DNA of 64,000 nucleotides, from positions 126,485,018-126,549,017 of the forward strand of contig CM043968.1 in the NCBI GenBank assembly GCA_014529385.2. Reading direction: 5' to 3'. Shown here one piece after another: positions 23,835 to 35,599 of the stretch. How positions within the stretch are numbered: the first letter of the stretch is position 1; each line of letters opens with the position of its first letter. This DNA comes from Adiantum capillus-veneris (lineage: Eukaryota > Streptophyta > Polypodiopsida > Polypodiales > Pteridaceae). The position numbers were made by a program, and so were the translations under genes. Under the pieces are notes generated by a model that ran no database searches, was not told where the DNA came from, and saw only the letters and a list, made by a program, of their open reading frames with translations.

Positions 23835-24096
23835 CTTATCTCAGAATGACTTCATTTTGGTTCTGTGGGTAGCCCTTAGCATGTAGAACATGGCCCCGTT
23901 CTTAGATTTTGATTTGGATAAGCATTGGTGTTGTTAGGAGCATGTTTAGTGCTTTTAGGCTCAGAAAAGTGCATCTTTGAGGTTTTGGGGGCCAAATGTA
24001 ATGGGTCTGGCTTGAAATTTGATATATGAGCTTGTGAAGATGTTATAAAGATATGTGGAACTCAAAAACACCAGTTGGAGGTCAAATAGGGCATTT

Positions 24097-24120
24097 AGAC
24101 ATCCTACACGTAGGATGTCT
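24097..24120. repeat. 24 bp palindromic motif, left cluster 2
   Basis: Arms AGACATCCTAC and GTAGGATGTCT around AC: perfect 11 bp arms. It could form a hairpin in RNA or bind a dimeric factor as DNA. Confidence 0.9.
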
Positions 24121-24382
24121 ATTTCACTATTTTTCATATCTGACTCCACAGTTAGCTTGGCAATTTGATAATGAGTATATTGTGCAAGTTTCATGTGATT
24201 TGGATTAGTTTTGGTAGGTCTATGACCCTTTATTACCTCTATGCTCTGACTTTCCATTTTTTTGATGCATATGAGGTCAACTCTTGTCCAAATGTGATGA
24301 AACTTGATGGCTAGCATGTATAAGCTATGTAGAAGTTGTGTATGAGGTGAGATATTGAGTTGGGTGCCCAAACATGGCCTTG

Positions 24383-24406
24383 AGACATCCTCTGTGTAGG
24401 ATGTCT
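24383..24406. repeat. 24 bp palindromic motif, left cluster 3
   Basis: Arms AGACATCCTCT and GTAGGATGTCT, with two mismatched positions near the centre. It belongs to the same family as the other copies. Confidence 0.85.
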
Positions 24407-24606
24407 CCTGAGGAATTCTTTTGGAAGAAGTGTTACTAGTATATGCCCTTAGCCCCCCTGAGTCCCCTTTAAGCCTTATTTCAACAAAAAAGTCAAAAAG
24501 ATAGATAGAAACTCCTTGTTTGGCTTTCAGAGCCTTTGAGTCGTTTTCTGACTCTTGGAGTGCTTTTCGGCGATGAAATTTCTTGATGTTAGTCTCCATA
24601 GCTTCA

Positions 24607-26131
24607 TGGTTCCTTGGGGAACCTTGCCATATGTTTTTTGTTGGATTTGTCTTCGCCGGAGCTCCATTTGGCGATTTGTCGCTCTGGAAGTGCCCGTGGT
24701 TGCATTTTCATGCCGTCGATGACTTGTGGTGGTCTACCACCATAGGACTTGGTTGTTGATGGTCTAGGCAATCCGCTCGTGAAGTTTGGTGGCAAACGGA
24801 CATCCGGTTTGGCCGTGAGAGCCAGTTGATGCTTTGTGTGTCCGATGCCGTTTTTTGAAGCTTAGTCCCGCTTCGGGTCACCTTATGGCCATGTGGGCTA
24901 TATAGCCTTGTAGAGCATGTCGAGATGCTCCTACCCATGAGTTTTGGTAGCATTTGGGCGACTTTCCACTGATTTACCACTTGGTGGCCTCTTGCAGGGC
25001 TTGTGGTGCTAGGGTTTTTCCCAATTGTTTTTTGTTGCCTTTGTGCATTCAACAGTGGTCTCCTATGCTAGGGTAAACCCCCTATGAAGCCTTATTGATA
25101 TTGGGTTATCCGTTAGGTGGCTACCTCTACATGTAGGTCTCTACCGCCCGTTCCCCGTGTGAACCCTACACTAGTTTTCGTGATAAAACATCAAACATAC
25201 GCAAAAAGATCAAGGTGCTGAGCCTACCTCTCATATCTGGAGCCTATCGGGTGGTCGTGCGCGTCGTAGAAGCAGCTGGAAGTCCGGTTCGTTCTAGGTG
25301 GCTAGAGCCCTCTCTCAAGAAGGAAATAGTAGAAATGAGCTCTAAGTGAAGTGAAAAAATCTTATAATGGGGGTCCCCGGACCACTTTCTATGAAATTTG
25401 ACATGTGCTCCTAACCTCTTGCGAGATACGGTTGAGGCTCAAAAAGTTCTTGATTTGGACTCCGTTTGCCCAGTTTCCGAGAAATTTGACGTTTCGCTCA
25501 AAATCTGGCCAAAACACGCCTCCCGCTCCATTCACATAATTGCACTCCCATTGTACCATAGGTTGTCCTATAGTCACTAATTATTCCCATATTTTTTGTT
25601 TTTTATTACGACCATATTTCACTTGCTTTTTGTATTTTTGAAGTTTTTCTGTCGATAATTAGTAAAATTAAAAATAAAATAGAAAAATAAACCCAAAAAA
25701 TCCCCAAAAATTACAATAACTCAAAAAAATCACCGCAAAACACTATGTACACTCACATGCAATTTTTATGGCCGGATTTCTCCGTTTTACCAATATTTTG
25801 TCCAAAAAATGGTTATTTTTACATATATACACACACCTAGAGACCTAATTTGGCGTTTGGCCCCATATACTTGTAGATTCGTGTTGTATAAGGGCATATG
25901 TACTTAGGTTAGTCCATAAAATTTTGTAATCAAACGAAAACCCTTCACAATAGTAAAAAAACATGCCCTTTTTTTCTCTTTTCACCTTCATTGGGTCCGC
26001 ATTGAGAATGCCTCCCCCCTCCTAGTCGGAGTCTTCCTGGACAACAAGGTATCACCTCAGGATATGTACAGCGCATGGGTTAAAAATTTTCTAATACGCG
26101 GCCTTGTAATGTGGCCCTATCTGATGCATAC
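24607..26131. other. G1 internal non-coding stretch
   Basis: No domain is seen. The part 24604-25080 has open minus-strand frames of low-complexity type without motifs. The part 25590-25990 is very A/T-rich with homopolymer runs. A nested solo LTR is possible, but there is no second copy to prove it. Confidence 0.35.
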
Positions 26132-27461
26132 TCAGTCAATGCATGGAAAAATTAATGTTGTGCGAGAGGAGGGAATAAGCAAGATGCTTATTGGCATTCG
26201 ACGTCGAGGTTTCCTGTTTGTTGTTGATTTGGTTGGCGGATTTTTTTTGCAAGTAAAAGTTTTAGCTCTACAGCTCTTTGTTTGATCGTCTTTTTTGCAA
26301 AAGTTGCTTGGGTTGCCGCTACTGTCGATTTGGCCATGGTTGTTTCCGTGGATGGAAGTGTCATTTCCGTTGTAGCTATAATCTTGTTCTATGTTAATTG
26401 CCCTTTGGAGTTTTCTTGTGGAGGCTTTTGTAGGTTTATTGCCTCGTCCTTGGTCATCATTGATGTTCTGCTGATCGGCACCCACATAGATTGGTTTGTC
26501 GGTTTCATATGTAGTGAGTGTCTGGCTGCGGTGTTGCTTGTACTGAAGGGAGTTCTTGTTGCTTTGGTTTGGGGATCCAAATGCGTGTCGCATTTAAGTG
26601 GTTACTGAGCATTCTCTTCGAGATCCATATCTTTTTTATTCCCTTAGTTGTTGATTTAACTGTGTTCTTCTGTTGACTTCTATTGTTCTATTGTGGTTTG
26701 TATGCCAGGTCACCTCTATCCTTCCGTACCCATACTTGTTTTTCGCATGTTGCTAACCTTGATCTATTCACTGTGGTCTGTGTTGTCTTATTTTTGTAGT
26801 GAACATGGTTGGCAGTTCACTGGTTGTTCTCCATGGGTATCGTGTTGTGCTTTATTGGCACCCACCCTTTTTGTTCTTTATCCAGTGATGGTGGTGCTAT
26901 TATCTGGTTCTTCCGGGTTGTTTGAGCAAAGGCTACCACCTGTTGTTCTTGTGCATGCTGAATTTTGACTATATCCGAATTCCAATCTATCTGCATATTA
27001 TACTCTTTCTGCCAAGGTTGTCCCAACAACATGGGGTGTAGTGTGCTCGCATCCTCAACCACATAAAACTTGTGGGGGTAAACATATTGATGTATTTGTA
27101 CATGCAATATTGTCCAACCCAATGTTCCTAGCGAATGTGTTGTACTACTTTCCAGCACTTGTTGAGTAGGATGTAGCTGATCTTCGAGCTTGAGCTGTTT
27201 ATATAATTTGTAAGAGATCATATTTTCTTAAGCTCCGGAATCAAGCAATGCCGTCGATTCAACTTGTTTGCTGCCCACTTTGACTTCAATTATTGGTTCC
27301 CCTGTGTCTTCACCAAAATTCGTTAATCGAATAACATTTATTGCTTCTTTTGCTTCTGCTTCTGCTTCACCCTCTGTTTCTACTTCATGCGTTGTTTTTC
27401 TTGATAGATTTGTTGAAGCATATCCTGTGTTAGTGGTAAATGATACTTTTTTAACCGACAC
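26132..27461 (-). pseudogene. G1 second retropepsin-like ORF
   Basis: Downstream of integrase a minus-strand frame encodes an acidic repeat (EVETEGEAEAEAKEA), then GEPIIEVKVGSKQVESTALL and the active-site triad D-S-G-A (near 27231-27245). A stop at 27228 follows; the frame resumes at once with ENMISYKLYKQLKL. Later a HPMLLGQPWQKEY segment matches the hydrophobic-hydrophobic-Gly motif of retropepsins. The stop is one C-to-T step from Gln. After ~27,000 the frame continues into a Gln/Asn/Ser-rich tail (26132-26593, another frame). G1 already has a protease before RT (near 49030), so this is a second one or part of a separate nested element. No RT follows it. Confidence 0.6.
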
Positions 27462-28990
27462 CCACTAATCCAATTTGGTATTTCTTCTCCTGCCAATGTA
27501 GCAAGTTTGACAGCTCCAGCATAGATCAAAGCTACAACTCGCAGTCAAAGTTCATCTAGCTTTTCAAGATCATCTATTCTTGAAGAGAGCTCATGGCACT
27601 GTCCATTCTAAGTGTTTCGCTACTTGTAGAGTTGGAACTAAAAACTCTATGGGTAATATAGCGTTTAAAGAAAACACCATGTTGTACGGTGTTGTTCCAA
27701 TAGATGTTTTATACGCTACCCGGTATGCCCATAGTGTTGAGTGTAATTGTTGATCCCAGTCTGCTGTCCTTGATTCTGATACAATTTTAGTCAAAACAGT
27801 GCATAGTGTTTTATTTGTGGCCTCAGCTTGTCCATTTGCCTGTGGATGATATGGAGCAGATTTCTTATGTATGACCATGAATTCCTCTAGCAGATATTCA
27901 ATGACTTCATTAAGAAAATGTGTTCCTCGATCACTGATAATTTCTATTGGTAATCCGTATCATACAAAGACACTCTCATACAAAAATTGTGCAGTGGTTC
28001 TTGCGTCTGCTTTTTGTGTTGCTTTGGCTTCAGCCCATTTTGTGAGATAGTCCGTAGCCACAATGATATATTGGGTATAGGTGCGATATGTAGGGGGTGA
28101 AAATAGGCCCCATAAAATCAATTTCCCATTTTGCAAATGCCCGTGCTCCCATCATTGGCCGTAGTGGCATCTCATCTCTCTTTATCGACACCTTAGTGCG
28201 CTGACATGTGTCACAACACTTTACAAACTCCTCAACATCCATGTGCAATGTAGGCCACCATATTCCTACGGTTAAGACAATTTTTGTCGTCTTATCGCTT
28301 GAAAAATGGCCTCCACTTATTCCTCCATGTGCATGTTCTAGAATCAGCAGGTATTCACTTTCACTTGCACAGATTCTAAGTTGACTGTCTTTTCCTCTCT
28401 TGTAGAGTTGATTTCCAATTAAATTAAAGTCTCGAGCCTCCAACTCTACAGCCCTTTTCGTGCTTTTGTTATGTTTTCAAGAAATGTCCTTGTTGTTAAG
28501 AGATCAATGATATATTGACTACATGCAGGTGCAATGGTTACCTGAAACAATGTGAGGTGATCCACCGGTCATTTGGCACTACATATAGTACAATTGTTAA
28601 CATAAACATGTGTGTCAGTATACATAGTTGGCCAATAAACTCCTAAGTGTTTCAATCTTTGGTGTGTTTTCATTGTTGAACAGTAAAATGCACAATCTTG
28701 GATGTGTGCTTCTTCAAGATAACACTCGAATTCCACTAGATTTATATATAATCGTAGAATTTGGTCTGAGCCTAGATGGTACAGTCGTTCTGCAATCAAC
28801 TGAAAATTTTTTGTTTGTCGAAATGTTTGTTGTGTGGATCTGTCTTCCTTGTTATCAAATCTACCTCCAAAGGAAAGAATGCTAACAATTTCCTGAGACC
28901 ATTTGGGTATCATTTTAATATTGAAAAGATAAGCATCAGGTATGTCATCATCTACTCCTTCAGGATCTTTCCCATTTTGTAGCCTTGAAA
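27385..28990 (-). pseudogene. G1 integrase, with two zinc-binding (H2C2) modules
   Basis: After RNase H come two successive H2C2-type modules. The first is at ~28569-28760: EEAH, KTHQRLKHLGVYWPTM, CTIC; its second His is replaced. The second is at ~28190-28350: EHAHGGISGGHFSSDKT, GIWWPTLHMDVEEF, CDTCQR; intact. The core then begins AKWEIDFMGPIF (28100), has SDRGTHF (near 27930) with the second Asp, and SAPYHPQANGQAEATNKTL with the Glu (27820-27860). The end GAVKLATLAGEEIPN followed by GCRLKKYHLPL is present, but much of the C-terminal domain before it is deleted. Frames change twice. It once integrated G1 cDNA; it is non-functional. Confidence 0.8.
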
Positions 28991-29852
28991 GACGATCCTC
29001 CCGTAGATGAGTTTTACCCTTTTTTACTACCACTGTGAAGTCAAACTCTAGAAATATAATAAACCACCATGAAATTCTCCTAGTATTGCATGGTTTATTT
29101 ACTAGATACAAAAGAGCTTAATGATTTGTGAAGAACACAAATTTGTTTGCAAGCAAGTAATGCCGAAATTTCTTTACAACATAAATCATTCCTAATCTCT
29201 CTCTTTCAGTGGTGGTGTAGTTCTTTTCTGCACTATTTAGCTGTCAACTCGCATAACAAACTGGGAAATCCATTGTTACTTCTCCAAGTTGAGCCAGAAT
29301 ACTCCCAATTACGCATGCAGAGGCGTCAATGTGAACATGGAATATCTTTTTCCAATCTGGTGCTTTAAGTACAGGTGCTGATACAAGGTTTTTTTTAAGC
29401 TTTTGGAATGAAGTTTCACACTCCTCAGTCCAGTCGAAACTGACTAATAATCGATACAGTGGTTGTGTAATGACCGCATACATATATATGAATCTTCGAT
29501 AATATTTGTAGTGTCCCATGAAGGATTGTACTTGTTTGGCATTACTATGCTTGGGCAAGTCTGCTATGACTCTGATTTTGTCTAGGTCAGTGGTTATGCC
29601 ATTTCTTGAGACAATATGTCCTAAGATGTGGCCTTGCCTTACCATAACAAATGCACTTTTCCGGGTTGAGACAGATTCAATATGTTCTGCACTTCTCAAA
29701 TACCTTTTGTAAATGGTCAATATGGTCTTCTCGAATAAGAGAGTGGACACAGAGATCATCCATATATATTTCTAAGAATATTCTTAGGTATTCTTTGAAC
29801 GCATGAGTCATTAACCTTTGGAAGGTAGCTGGGGCATTGGTTAGGCCAAAAG
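28991..29852 (-). pseudogene. G1 reverse transcriptase 3' part and RNase H (broken)
   Basis: Starts at the copia junction with FGLTNAPATFQRLMTHAFKE and the catalytic YMDDLCVHS box (29752-29766). It continues with GHIVSRNGITTDLDKIRVI, QSFMGHYKYYRRFI and LKAPDWKKIFHVHIDASACV, the first Asp of RNase H, then TTERERLGMIYVVKKFRHYL. Frame breaks occur after YMDD and within RNase H. It joins directly, across the insertion, to the RT part at 47143-47450. Confidence 0.85.
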
Positions 29853-30174
29853 TGTAAAGAATGAGGATGCAAGAGAGCTACACAAAACAAGCACAAAGCA
29901 CACAGAGATGGAAGGATTCTTCTTCTTCTTCACATAAAAGAGAGTACAAAATGACTAAGTGCTAAAGCTAAAAAGTAGCACATATGTACATGCGGTCACT
30001 AAGTGTGAACTCGCTAGCAGCGTACTAGGCTAGCACTATAAGTGTAGTCCAGCTGTAGAATCACTGACAGAGATCCTCCGTGTCGATCACCTAACGCACC
30101 AGTGAGTAAATGCCGTAAGCGGCCAAGACCCGTAGTGGATGCCAGCTCAAGGTGTAGAGCTCGACATCTCAACA
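29853..30174 (-). repeat. Copia LTR, body 1 (original outer pair)
   Basis: 322 bp; plus strand TGTAAAGAATGAGG to CATCTCAACA, that is TGTTGAGATG...TTTACA on the minus strand. It is flanked on the left by AAAAG (29848-29852) within G1 RT, identical to AAAAG at 47143-47147. Confidence 0.9.
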
Positions 30175-30182
30175 CTCCCCCT

Positions 30183-32146
30183 CGAGCTATGCATGTCGCA
30201 GAGTCCAAGCATAGTCCGAAAACGTCGAAGCTTCTCAGATCCGAGGGCCTTGGTAAAGATATCCGCTATCTGCTCCTTTGTGCTGACATAGACCAAGTCG
30301 ATGTCGCCCGCCAATACTCGCTCCCGAACGTAGTGGTAAGGACCTCTATGTGTTTGTTCCTGGCATGGAACACTGGGTTCCTAGCCAACTGCATGCTGCT
30401 GAGGTTGTCACAATGGATGAAAATCTACTGGTCCACCTGCACTCCCAAGTCCTCAAGTAATGTGCGTAGCCAAGCTACCTCGCACGCCGCAACTACTACA
30501 CCTCTGTACTCGGCCTCTGTGCTCGATAAAGCAACCGTAGGCTGCTTTTTGCTGCTCCAAGTAATAGCAGCACTCCCAAAAGAGAACATGAATCCACTCG
30601 TAGATCTCCTATCAACAATGCTACCTGCCCAGTTTGCATCTGTATACCCATACAATGCTAATGGTGCATCTGCTGCATAGAACAATGTGTAGTCAAGAGT
30701 ACCTTGCACATACCTAATTGTGCGCCGTACTCCATCCAAATGTGGCTTCCTCGGAAGCTGCATGAACTAACTCTCCAAGCCTACTATGTAGCTCAAGTCT
30801 GGCCTCGTGATAGTCAAGTAGATTAGACTACCCACAATCTTCCTGTCCATGTTGACATCCTCAACAACATCACCCTTCTCTGCACTCAGCTTTGCATTCA
30901 CATCCAAGGGAATATAAATTGGCTTACAATCAGCCATACCATACTTTAACAACATGTCCAAATCATACTGTCTCTGTGATAGCCATACACCCTCTGGAGT
31001 CCTGATCACCTCAATGCCAAGAAAGTAGCGCAACTCGCCTAAATCTTTCATTTCAAACTCCAGTTTGAGAAGACCCTTCACATGGTCAATCTTCATAGCA
31101 TTGTCACCAACAATAATAAGGTCATCTACATATATGGTAATGACCACAATCCCCACATCACTCTCACGTACATAGAGTGAATGATCAGCATGAGCTCTCC
31201 TAAAACCAATACTGACAAGATACTTGGCAATCCTGTCATACCATGCTCTAGAGCCCTGCTTCAAACCATACAAAGCTTTGAAAAGTCTGCATACATAATC
31301 TGGGTAACCTGGATCGACATAACCAGGTGGTTGATCCATATACACTTCCTCTTGCAACTCACCATTCAAGAAGGCATTCTTTACATCCATTTGATGGATA
31401 ATCCATCCTCTAGATGCAGCCAATGCTATGACAGCTCTCACAGTCGTCATCTTTGCCACTGGAGCAAAGGTCTCCTCATAGTCTATGCCATACGTCTGTG
31501 CATAACCCTTTGCGACCAGCCTTGCCTTGTGACGCTCAATGTTACCATCAGCCTTATGCTTGGTTTTATACACCCATTTACAGCCAATAGCTTTCTTGCC
31601 AGTTGGCAATGGCACCAACTCCCATGTGTCGTTTGCTTCCAACGCAGCCATCTCTTCATTCATTGCATCATCCCAATGCACATTTCCAACTGCATCGTCA
31701 AAACATGTGGGCTCCACATCCTGTATCACCTTAGCCATGTAGGCTTGGTCATGCGCTAGATACCCATCATAAGTGTTTTTTTGAATTGGATTTCTGACTC
31801 TATTAGATCTGCGCGGTCCTGGGTCACTCCTTTGGCCTCTAGCATCTTCTTGTACTTTCCTTACACCAGGTGTCCTGACAGCCGGAATTCCAAATTCCTC
31901 ATCAAGACTTTGTTCTGAACCATCTGAATCCATGTCTACATGTGAAAAACCTGATGATGCATCAGCCATAAAGGGAGGTTCATCAACCTTTTCCATTCCT
32001 TTTCGTGATACATTCCCTGTACCTGTTGGTGGAGAAACCTGCGTGCGTAGTCTACCATTCCATGGTTTCTCAATAGAGCCACGAGAAGAGGACTCTTGTG
32101 GTCCACTCAAAACCTGTGACTGTGGCCTCACATTTTGTACAACCAC
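30183..32146 (-). pseudogene. Copia body 1 RT and RNase H
   Basis: Frame 30767-32146 encodes the linker (GPRRSNRVRNP), RT with WELVPLPTGKKAIGCKWVYK, MDVKNAFLNGELQEEVYM, LKQGSRAWYDRIAKYL and the catalytic ITIYVDDLIIVG, then the connection domain to ITRPDLSY. After a stop the same frame goes on at 30763 with LPRKPHLDGVRRTIRYVQGT. RNase H follows, with GYTDANWAGS, RSTSGFMFSFG and STEAEYRGVV. A second stop (30425) precedes the last part. It is nearly intact for a copia RT, but two stops make it inactive. Confidence 0.9.
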
Positions 32147-32185
32147 ATCATCTTTTACATCAGCCCCAATAGTGCCATGTGCATT

Positions 32186-34374
32186 ACTTTACCAGTTGCT
32201 CATCTCATCAAAGACTACATCTCTGCTCACTCGTAATTCTTGTGTAGTAGGATAGTAGCACCTGTACCCCTTTTGTTCAAGGGAATATCCCACAAGAATA
32301 CATCTCTCTGCTTTAGGATCCAATTTCCTACGCAACTCATCTGGTACATGCACGTAATCTATGCAGCCAAACACTTTCAAGTGTGCCAAATCAGGCTTTG
32401 TACCTGTAAACTTTTCCTCAGGTGTTACATCATGCACCGCAGCTGTAGGTGTCCTGTTCATAATGTACACAGCTGTATTTACCGCTTCAGCCCAGAAATG
32501 ATGAGGCATGTTCTTCCAATTCATCAATGCACGTGCAACCTCTGCAATGTGCCTGTTTTTCCTTTCTGCGAACCCATTCTGTTGTGGAGTATATCTGCAT
32601 GTAAACTGCCTGCGTATACCATGCATTCGCAAAAAATCTGAAAAATCATTGGAGAAGTACTCTCCCCCTCCATCTGACCTCAATGTCTTGATTTGCATAT
32701 CTGTCTCCTTCTCAATCATGACTTTGAAGTCTTGAAAGTGACCAAACACTTCACTTTTGTTACGCATGAAGTAGACCCATACTTTCCTTGTATGGTCATC
32801 AATGAAAGAGACATAATACCTGCAACCATGTATACTTGCAATATCGGTTGGACCCCAAACATCTGTGTGCACCACCTCAAGTGGCTTTTTACATACATTG
32901 CGCTCATGTGGAAATGAGCCCTTTGATTGTTTTCCAAACTGGCATGCTGCACACACTTTATGCATACCATCCACCTTGAATTTGGGCAAACCTTTTACAA
33001 TCTGTTTTGGTTGCATGTTGCGCAATCTCTACTCATTGACATGGCCAATGCGTTTGTGCCAAATGTCAACATCATCCACAACACTTGTGCCCTGTACAAA
33101 TAATGCAGCTTTTACCTCAGGCATGTCTACATTCAGCGTAAACATTCTGCCCACACATTTTCCCTCTGTGATCAGCTTACAGCCATTCTGGAAATCTTCC
33201 ACATAACAGCCATTTGGATTGAAGCAAACCTGCAAACCCTGCTCAACCATTTGTCCAATAGAAACAAGATTCTTTGTAATGTTTGGGACATGAAGTACAT
33301 CTGCTAAGTACTTTGATTTCCCACTCTTTGTATATAGAGGTATGTCCCCTACATGAGCAATGGGGTGAGTTGTGTCATCTCTGTCTGCACATAGCCTGAC
33401 ACATCTGGTTTGCGCATATCTCTAAACCACTCTCCACGAGACGTCATGTGATTAGAGGCACCTGAATCCACATACCAAACATCATCTTGGGTGGAATTCT
33501 CTGCACTCATTGTATTCATTACATGCTGCATAACAAACATGCGCTCGTTTTTGCTGTCATCTGCATCTCTGCTAGTAGATGCATAGTTGCCCTGTTCTCT
33601 CTTTCCACTTGCTTTTCCCTTTGGATAGTCACGTGACATGTGACCTCTTTCACGACAAGTCCAACATTCTCTGCTATCTGGAGTATGCTGCTGCCTGCTT
33701 GATCCTGCACCACGAACTCTTTGACTCCCCTTGCGTTGAGACTGGTTTCCCCTGCCGCCTGTATTGTTCTGATTTGATTGACCTTCCAAAAATTGGCCCC
33801 TGCAACCCCTTGGGCCTTGACCACGACCTCTACCTCTACCTCTGTTGGAGTTAGAATAGAAGGCCTGTTCAGAATTATTTCTTCCATGAGAAGAAGATGT
33901 GTCAAGGTTCTTCTCCTCAAGAATAAGCATAGAAATCAAATCTTGGAACACGGGGATGTCGTCTCTTGTATTCATGGAAGACCTAAAATGTACATACTCA
34001 TCTCCTAGACCATCCAAGCATGCACGGACAATTTCATCGTCTTCCACTGAGACTTGAATAGATCCAAGAGCCTCAATGATACTCTTGATCTTCAAGGCAT
34101 AATCATTGATTGAGAGGTTGTTCCTCTTAACCTGATTTAGCTCTGACTTTAGTTGAAGCTTCCTGGCCTTGGTGTTCACCTCGAACACTCTGCCTAAGTT
34201 TCTCCATGCAATGGCGGGGGTTTCAGCATCCTGTAGATATCCCATCATGCCATCTGTGATGCTCATAGGACCTGCTATCGTGGTACCTTTAACGGTTTCT
34301 ACACTGAACGAGTGTCCACAATCAAGCGTACATACAACCACTGTACTTGTACAGTAAATCTCTGTATACTGCAC
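32186..34374 (-). pseudogene. Copia body 1 integrase, protease and gag (broken)
   Basis: Gag and protease share one frame at 33349-34374. It shows capsid LKSELNQVKRNNLSINDYA, an Arg/Gly/Gln-rich linker, the knuckle CWTCRERGHMSRDYP (last Cys lost to Tyr), then DDVWYVDSGASNHMTS with the protease D-S-G. A frameshift follows. The integrase region has DIWHKRIGHVNE and CAACQFGKQSKGSFP, plus the core VVHTDVWGPT, FIDDHTRKVWVYF, SDGGGEYFSNDF and TPQQNGFAERKN (32189-33025). The N-terminus of gag is deleted. Confidence 0.85.
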
Positions 34375-34406
34375 TTTGGAGACCTGTTTAGAAACTCGTG
34401 CGAAAA

Positions 34407-34663
34407 ACCCCTAAAATTGTTAATTGCTACATAGTCTCCACGTATATACTGTTCAAAAATTTGTTTTCACCATGTTCACATCTCTCGTAGTGTTACCACT
34501 ACGCACCCTCGAGTCCATTCAGCCCAAGTTTTGTTCTAATGTCATTGTACATCTTGTAACTCCCATCATCTAGCCAAGGTCTAGTGATGAGTACTATGCA
34601 TAAGCGAGATCATTCGACGCCTATAACCACTCAAAGGATTCTTGATTTCTGTTTTACAATCCT
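34407..34663. other. Unassigned sequence next to copia truncation
   Basis: Homology to the copia leader stops at 34406 and this sequence has no counterpart near body 2. No coding motif is seen. Confidence 0.4.
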
Positions 34664-34673
34664 CTGTGTGTGT

Positions 34674-34761
<88 letters not shown>
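34664..34761. repeat. (TG)n(TC)n microsatellite
   Basis: A short TG run followed by an uninterrupted TC run of over 40 units. Confidence 0.95.
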
Positions 34762-34766
<5 letters not shown>

Positions 34767-34924
34767 ATGTTTTTCATGTTCAATGTTGATAACAGAGTAG
34801 ACAATAAAAATTACATTCAATAGCTTCCATCTCCACAAATTTTTTTTAAAGAGATTACAAGAACTTTGAAACACACACACACACACCCTGCGTACAACTA
34901 CATCTCCACATAACTGAGATGATA

Positions 34925-35400
34925 TGGCAATAGATTGTGCACACTCTATCTTCACACGAGCCTTGAATATCACTACAACAACATGAATAAAAATTGCTCG
35001 TTAGGATTGGACCATGATTCTAGTGGGTACCTCTCCACCAGTATTACTTCTTCTAACAACAAGGCACTAGATCATGAACACACTATCCTCACACAAGCCT
35101 TGAATAGCACTACAACAACATGAATAACGATTGTTTATTAGAATCGTACCATGATTCTAGTGGGTACTTCTCCGCCAGTATTACTTCTTCTAACAACAAG
35201 GTAGTAGATTGTGGAGACACTCCTCACACAAGCCTTGAATATCACTACAACAACATGAATAACAATTTTTTGTTAGAATTGTACCATGATTCTAGTGGGT
35301 ACCTCGATTGTGGACACACTATCCTCACACAAGCCTTGAATATCACTACAACGACATGAATAAAAAATGTTTGTTAGAATTGTACCATGATTCTACTGCA
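34925..35400. repeat. Minisatellite of ~135 bp units
   Basis: The phrase AGCCTTGAATATCACTACAA starts near 34957, 35094 (one change), 35227 and 35329, giving steps of 137, 133 and 102 bp. Each unit also holds CATGATTCTAGTGGGTACCT or a close variant. The last unit has an internal deletion. Plus-strand frames stay open over each unit, so the encoded peptide repeats too. With such composition this is probably a by-product. Confidence 0.85.
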
Positions 35401-35599
35401 TACCTTTGCACAAACTCTTATCCTTTTTCATCAATACATAACCAAAAACTAATGTTTCTCATTATATTGAAAACAAATACATACAAGTCAAGCAGTAATA
35501 AGCGTCCAGTGATATAGGCTTTGTGGTTTTGACTAACTAGTATTAACAATTGCTACAGATTTATTATTATCTGAACAAGTTATAAATAAAGATAAGAAA

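Larger units (their letters stand above)
29853..34406 (-). mobile_element. Ty1/copia body 1 (recombinant, 5' end truncated)
   Basis: A minus-strand copia of the same family as 41924-47142. It has one LTR (29853-30174), a polypurine tract (AGGGGGAG at 30175-30182), pol and most of gag. On the right it ends in the gag leader at 34406 after GTGCGAAAAAC, about 65 bp before the primer binding site, so its second LTR is missing. Relative to body 2, a ~280 bp gag N-terminal part is deleted at 34279. Its LTR shares variants and target-site duplication with the LTR at 46824, not with that at 41924. Confidence 0.9.

Noticed and set aside
26064-26968. Plus-strand hydrophobic frames that look like membrane proteins
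   Set aside because: Antisense of the Gln/Asn/Ser-rich and protease-like minus frames; such sequence gives Leu/Val/Phe-rich shadows.
31181-31759. Plus-strand ORF of 192 codons, repeated at 43250-43828
   Set aside because: It is antisense to copia RT in both bodies. Conservation follows the RT frame, not this one.
34584-34973. Open frames of Ser-Leu or Arg-Glu repeats
   Set aside because: They are translations of the (TC)n microsatellite, not proteins.
34925-35400. Possible CRISPR-like array
   Set aside because: Units are ~135 bp tandem repeats without short constant repeats and unique spacers, in eukaryotic DNA.
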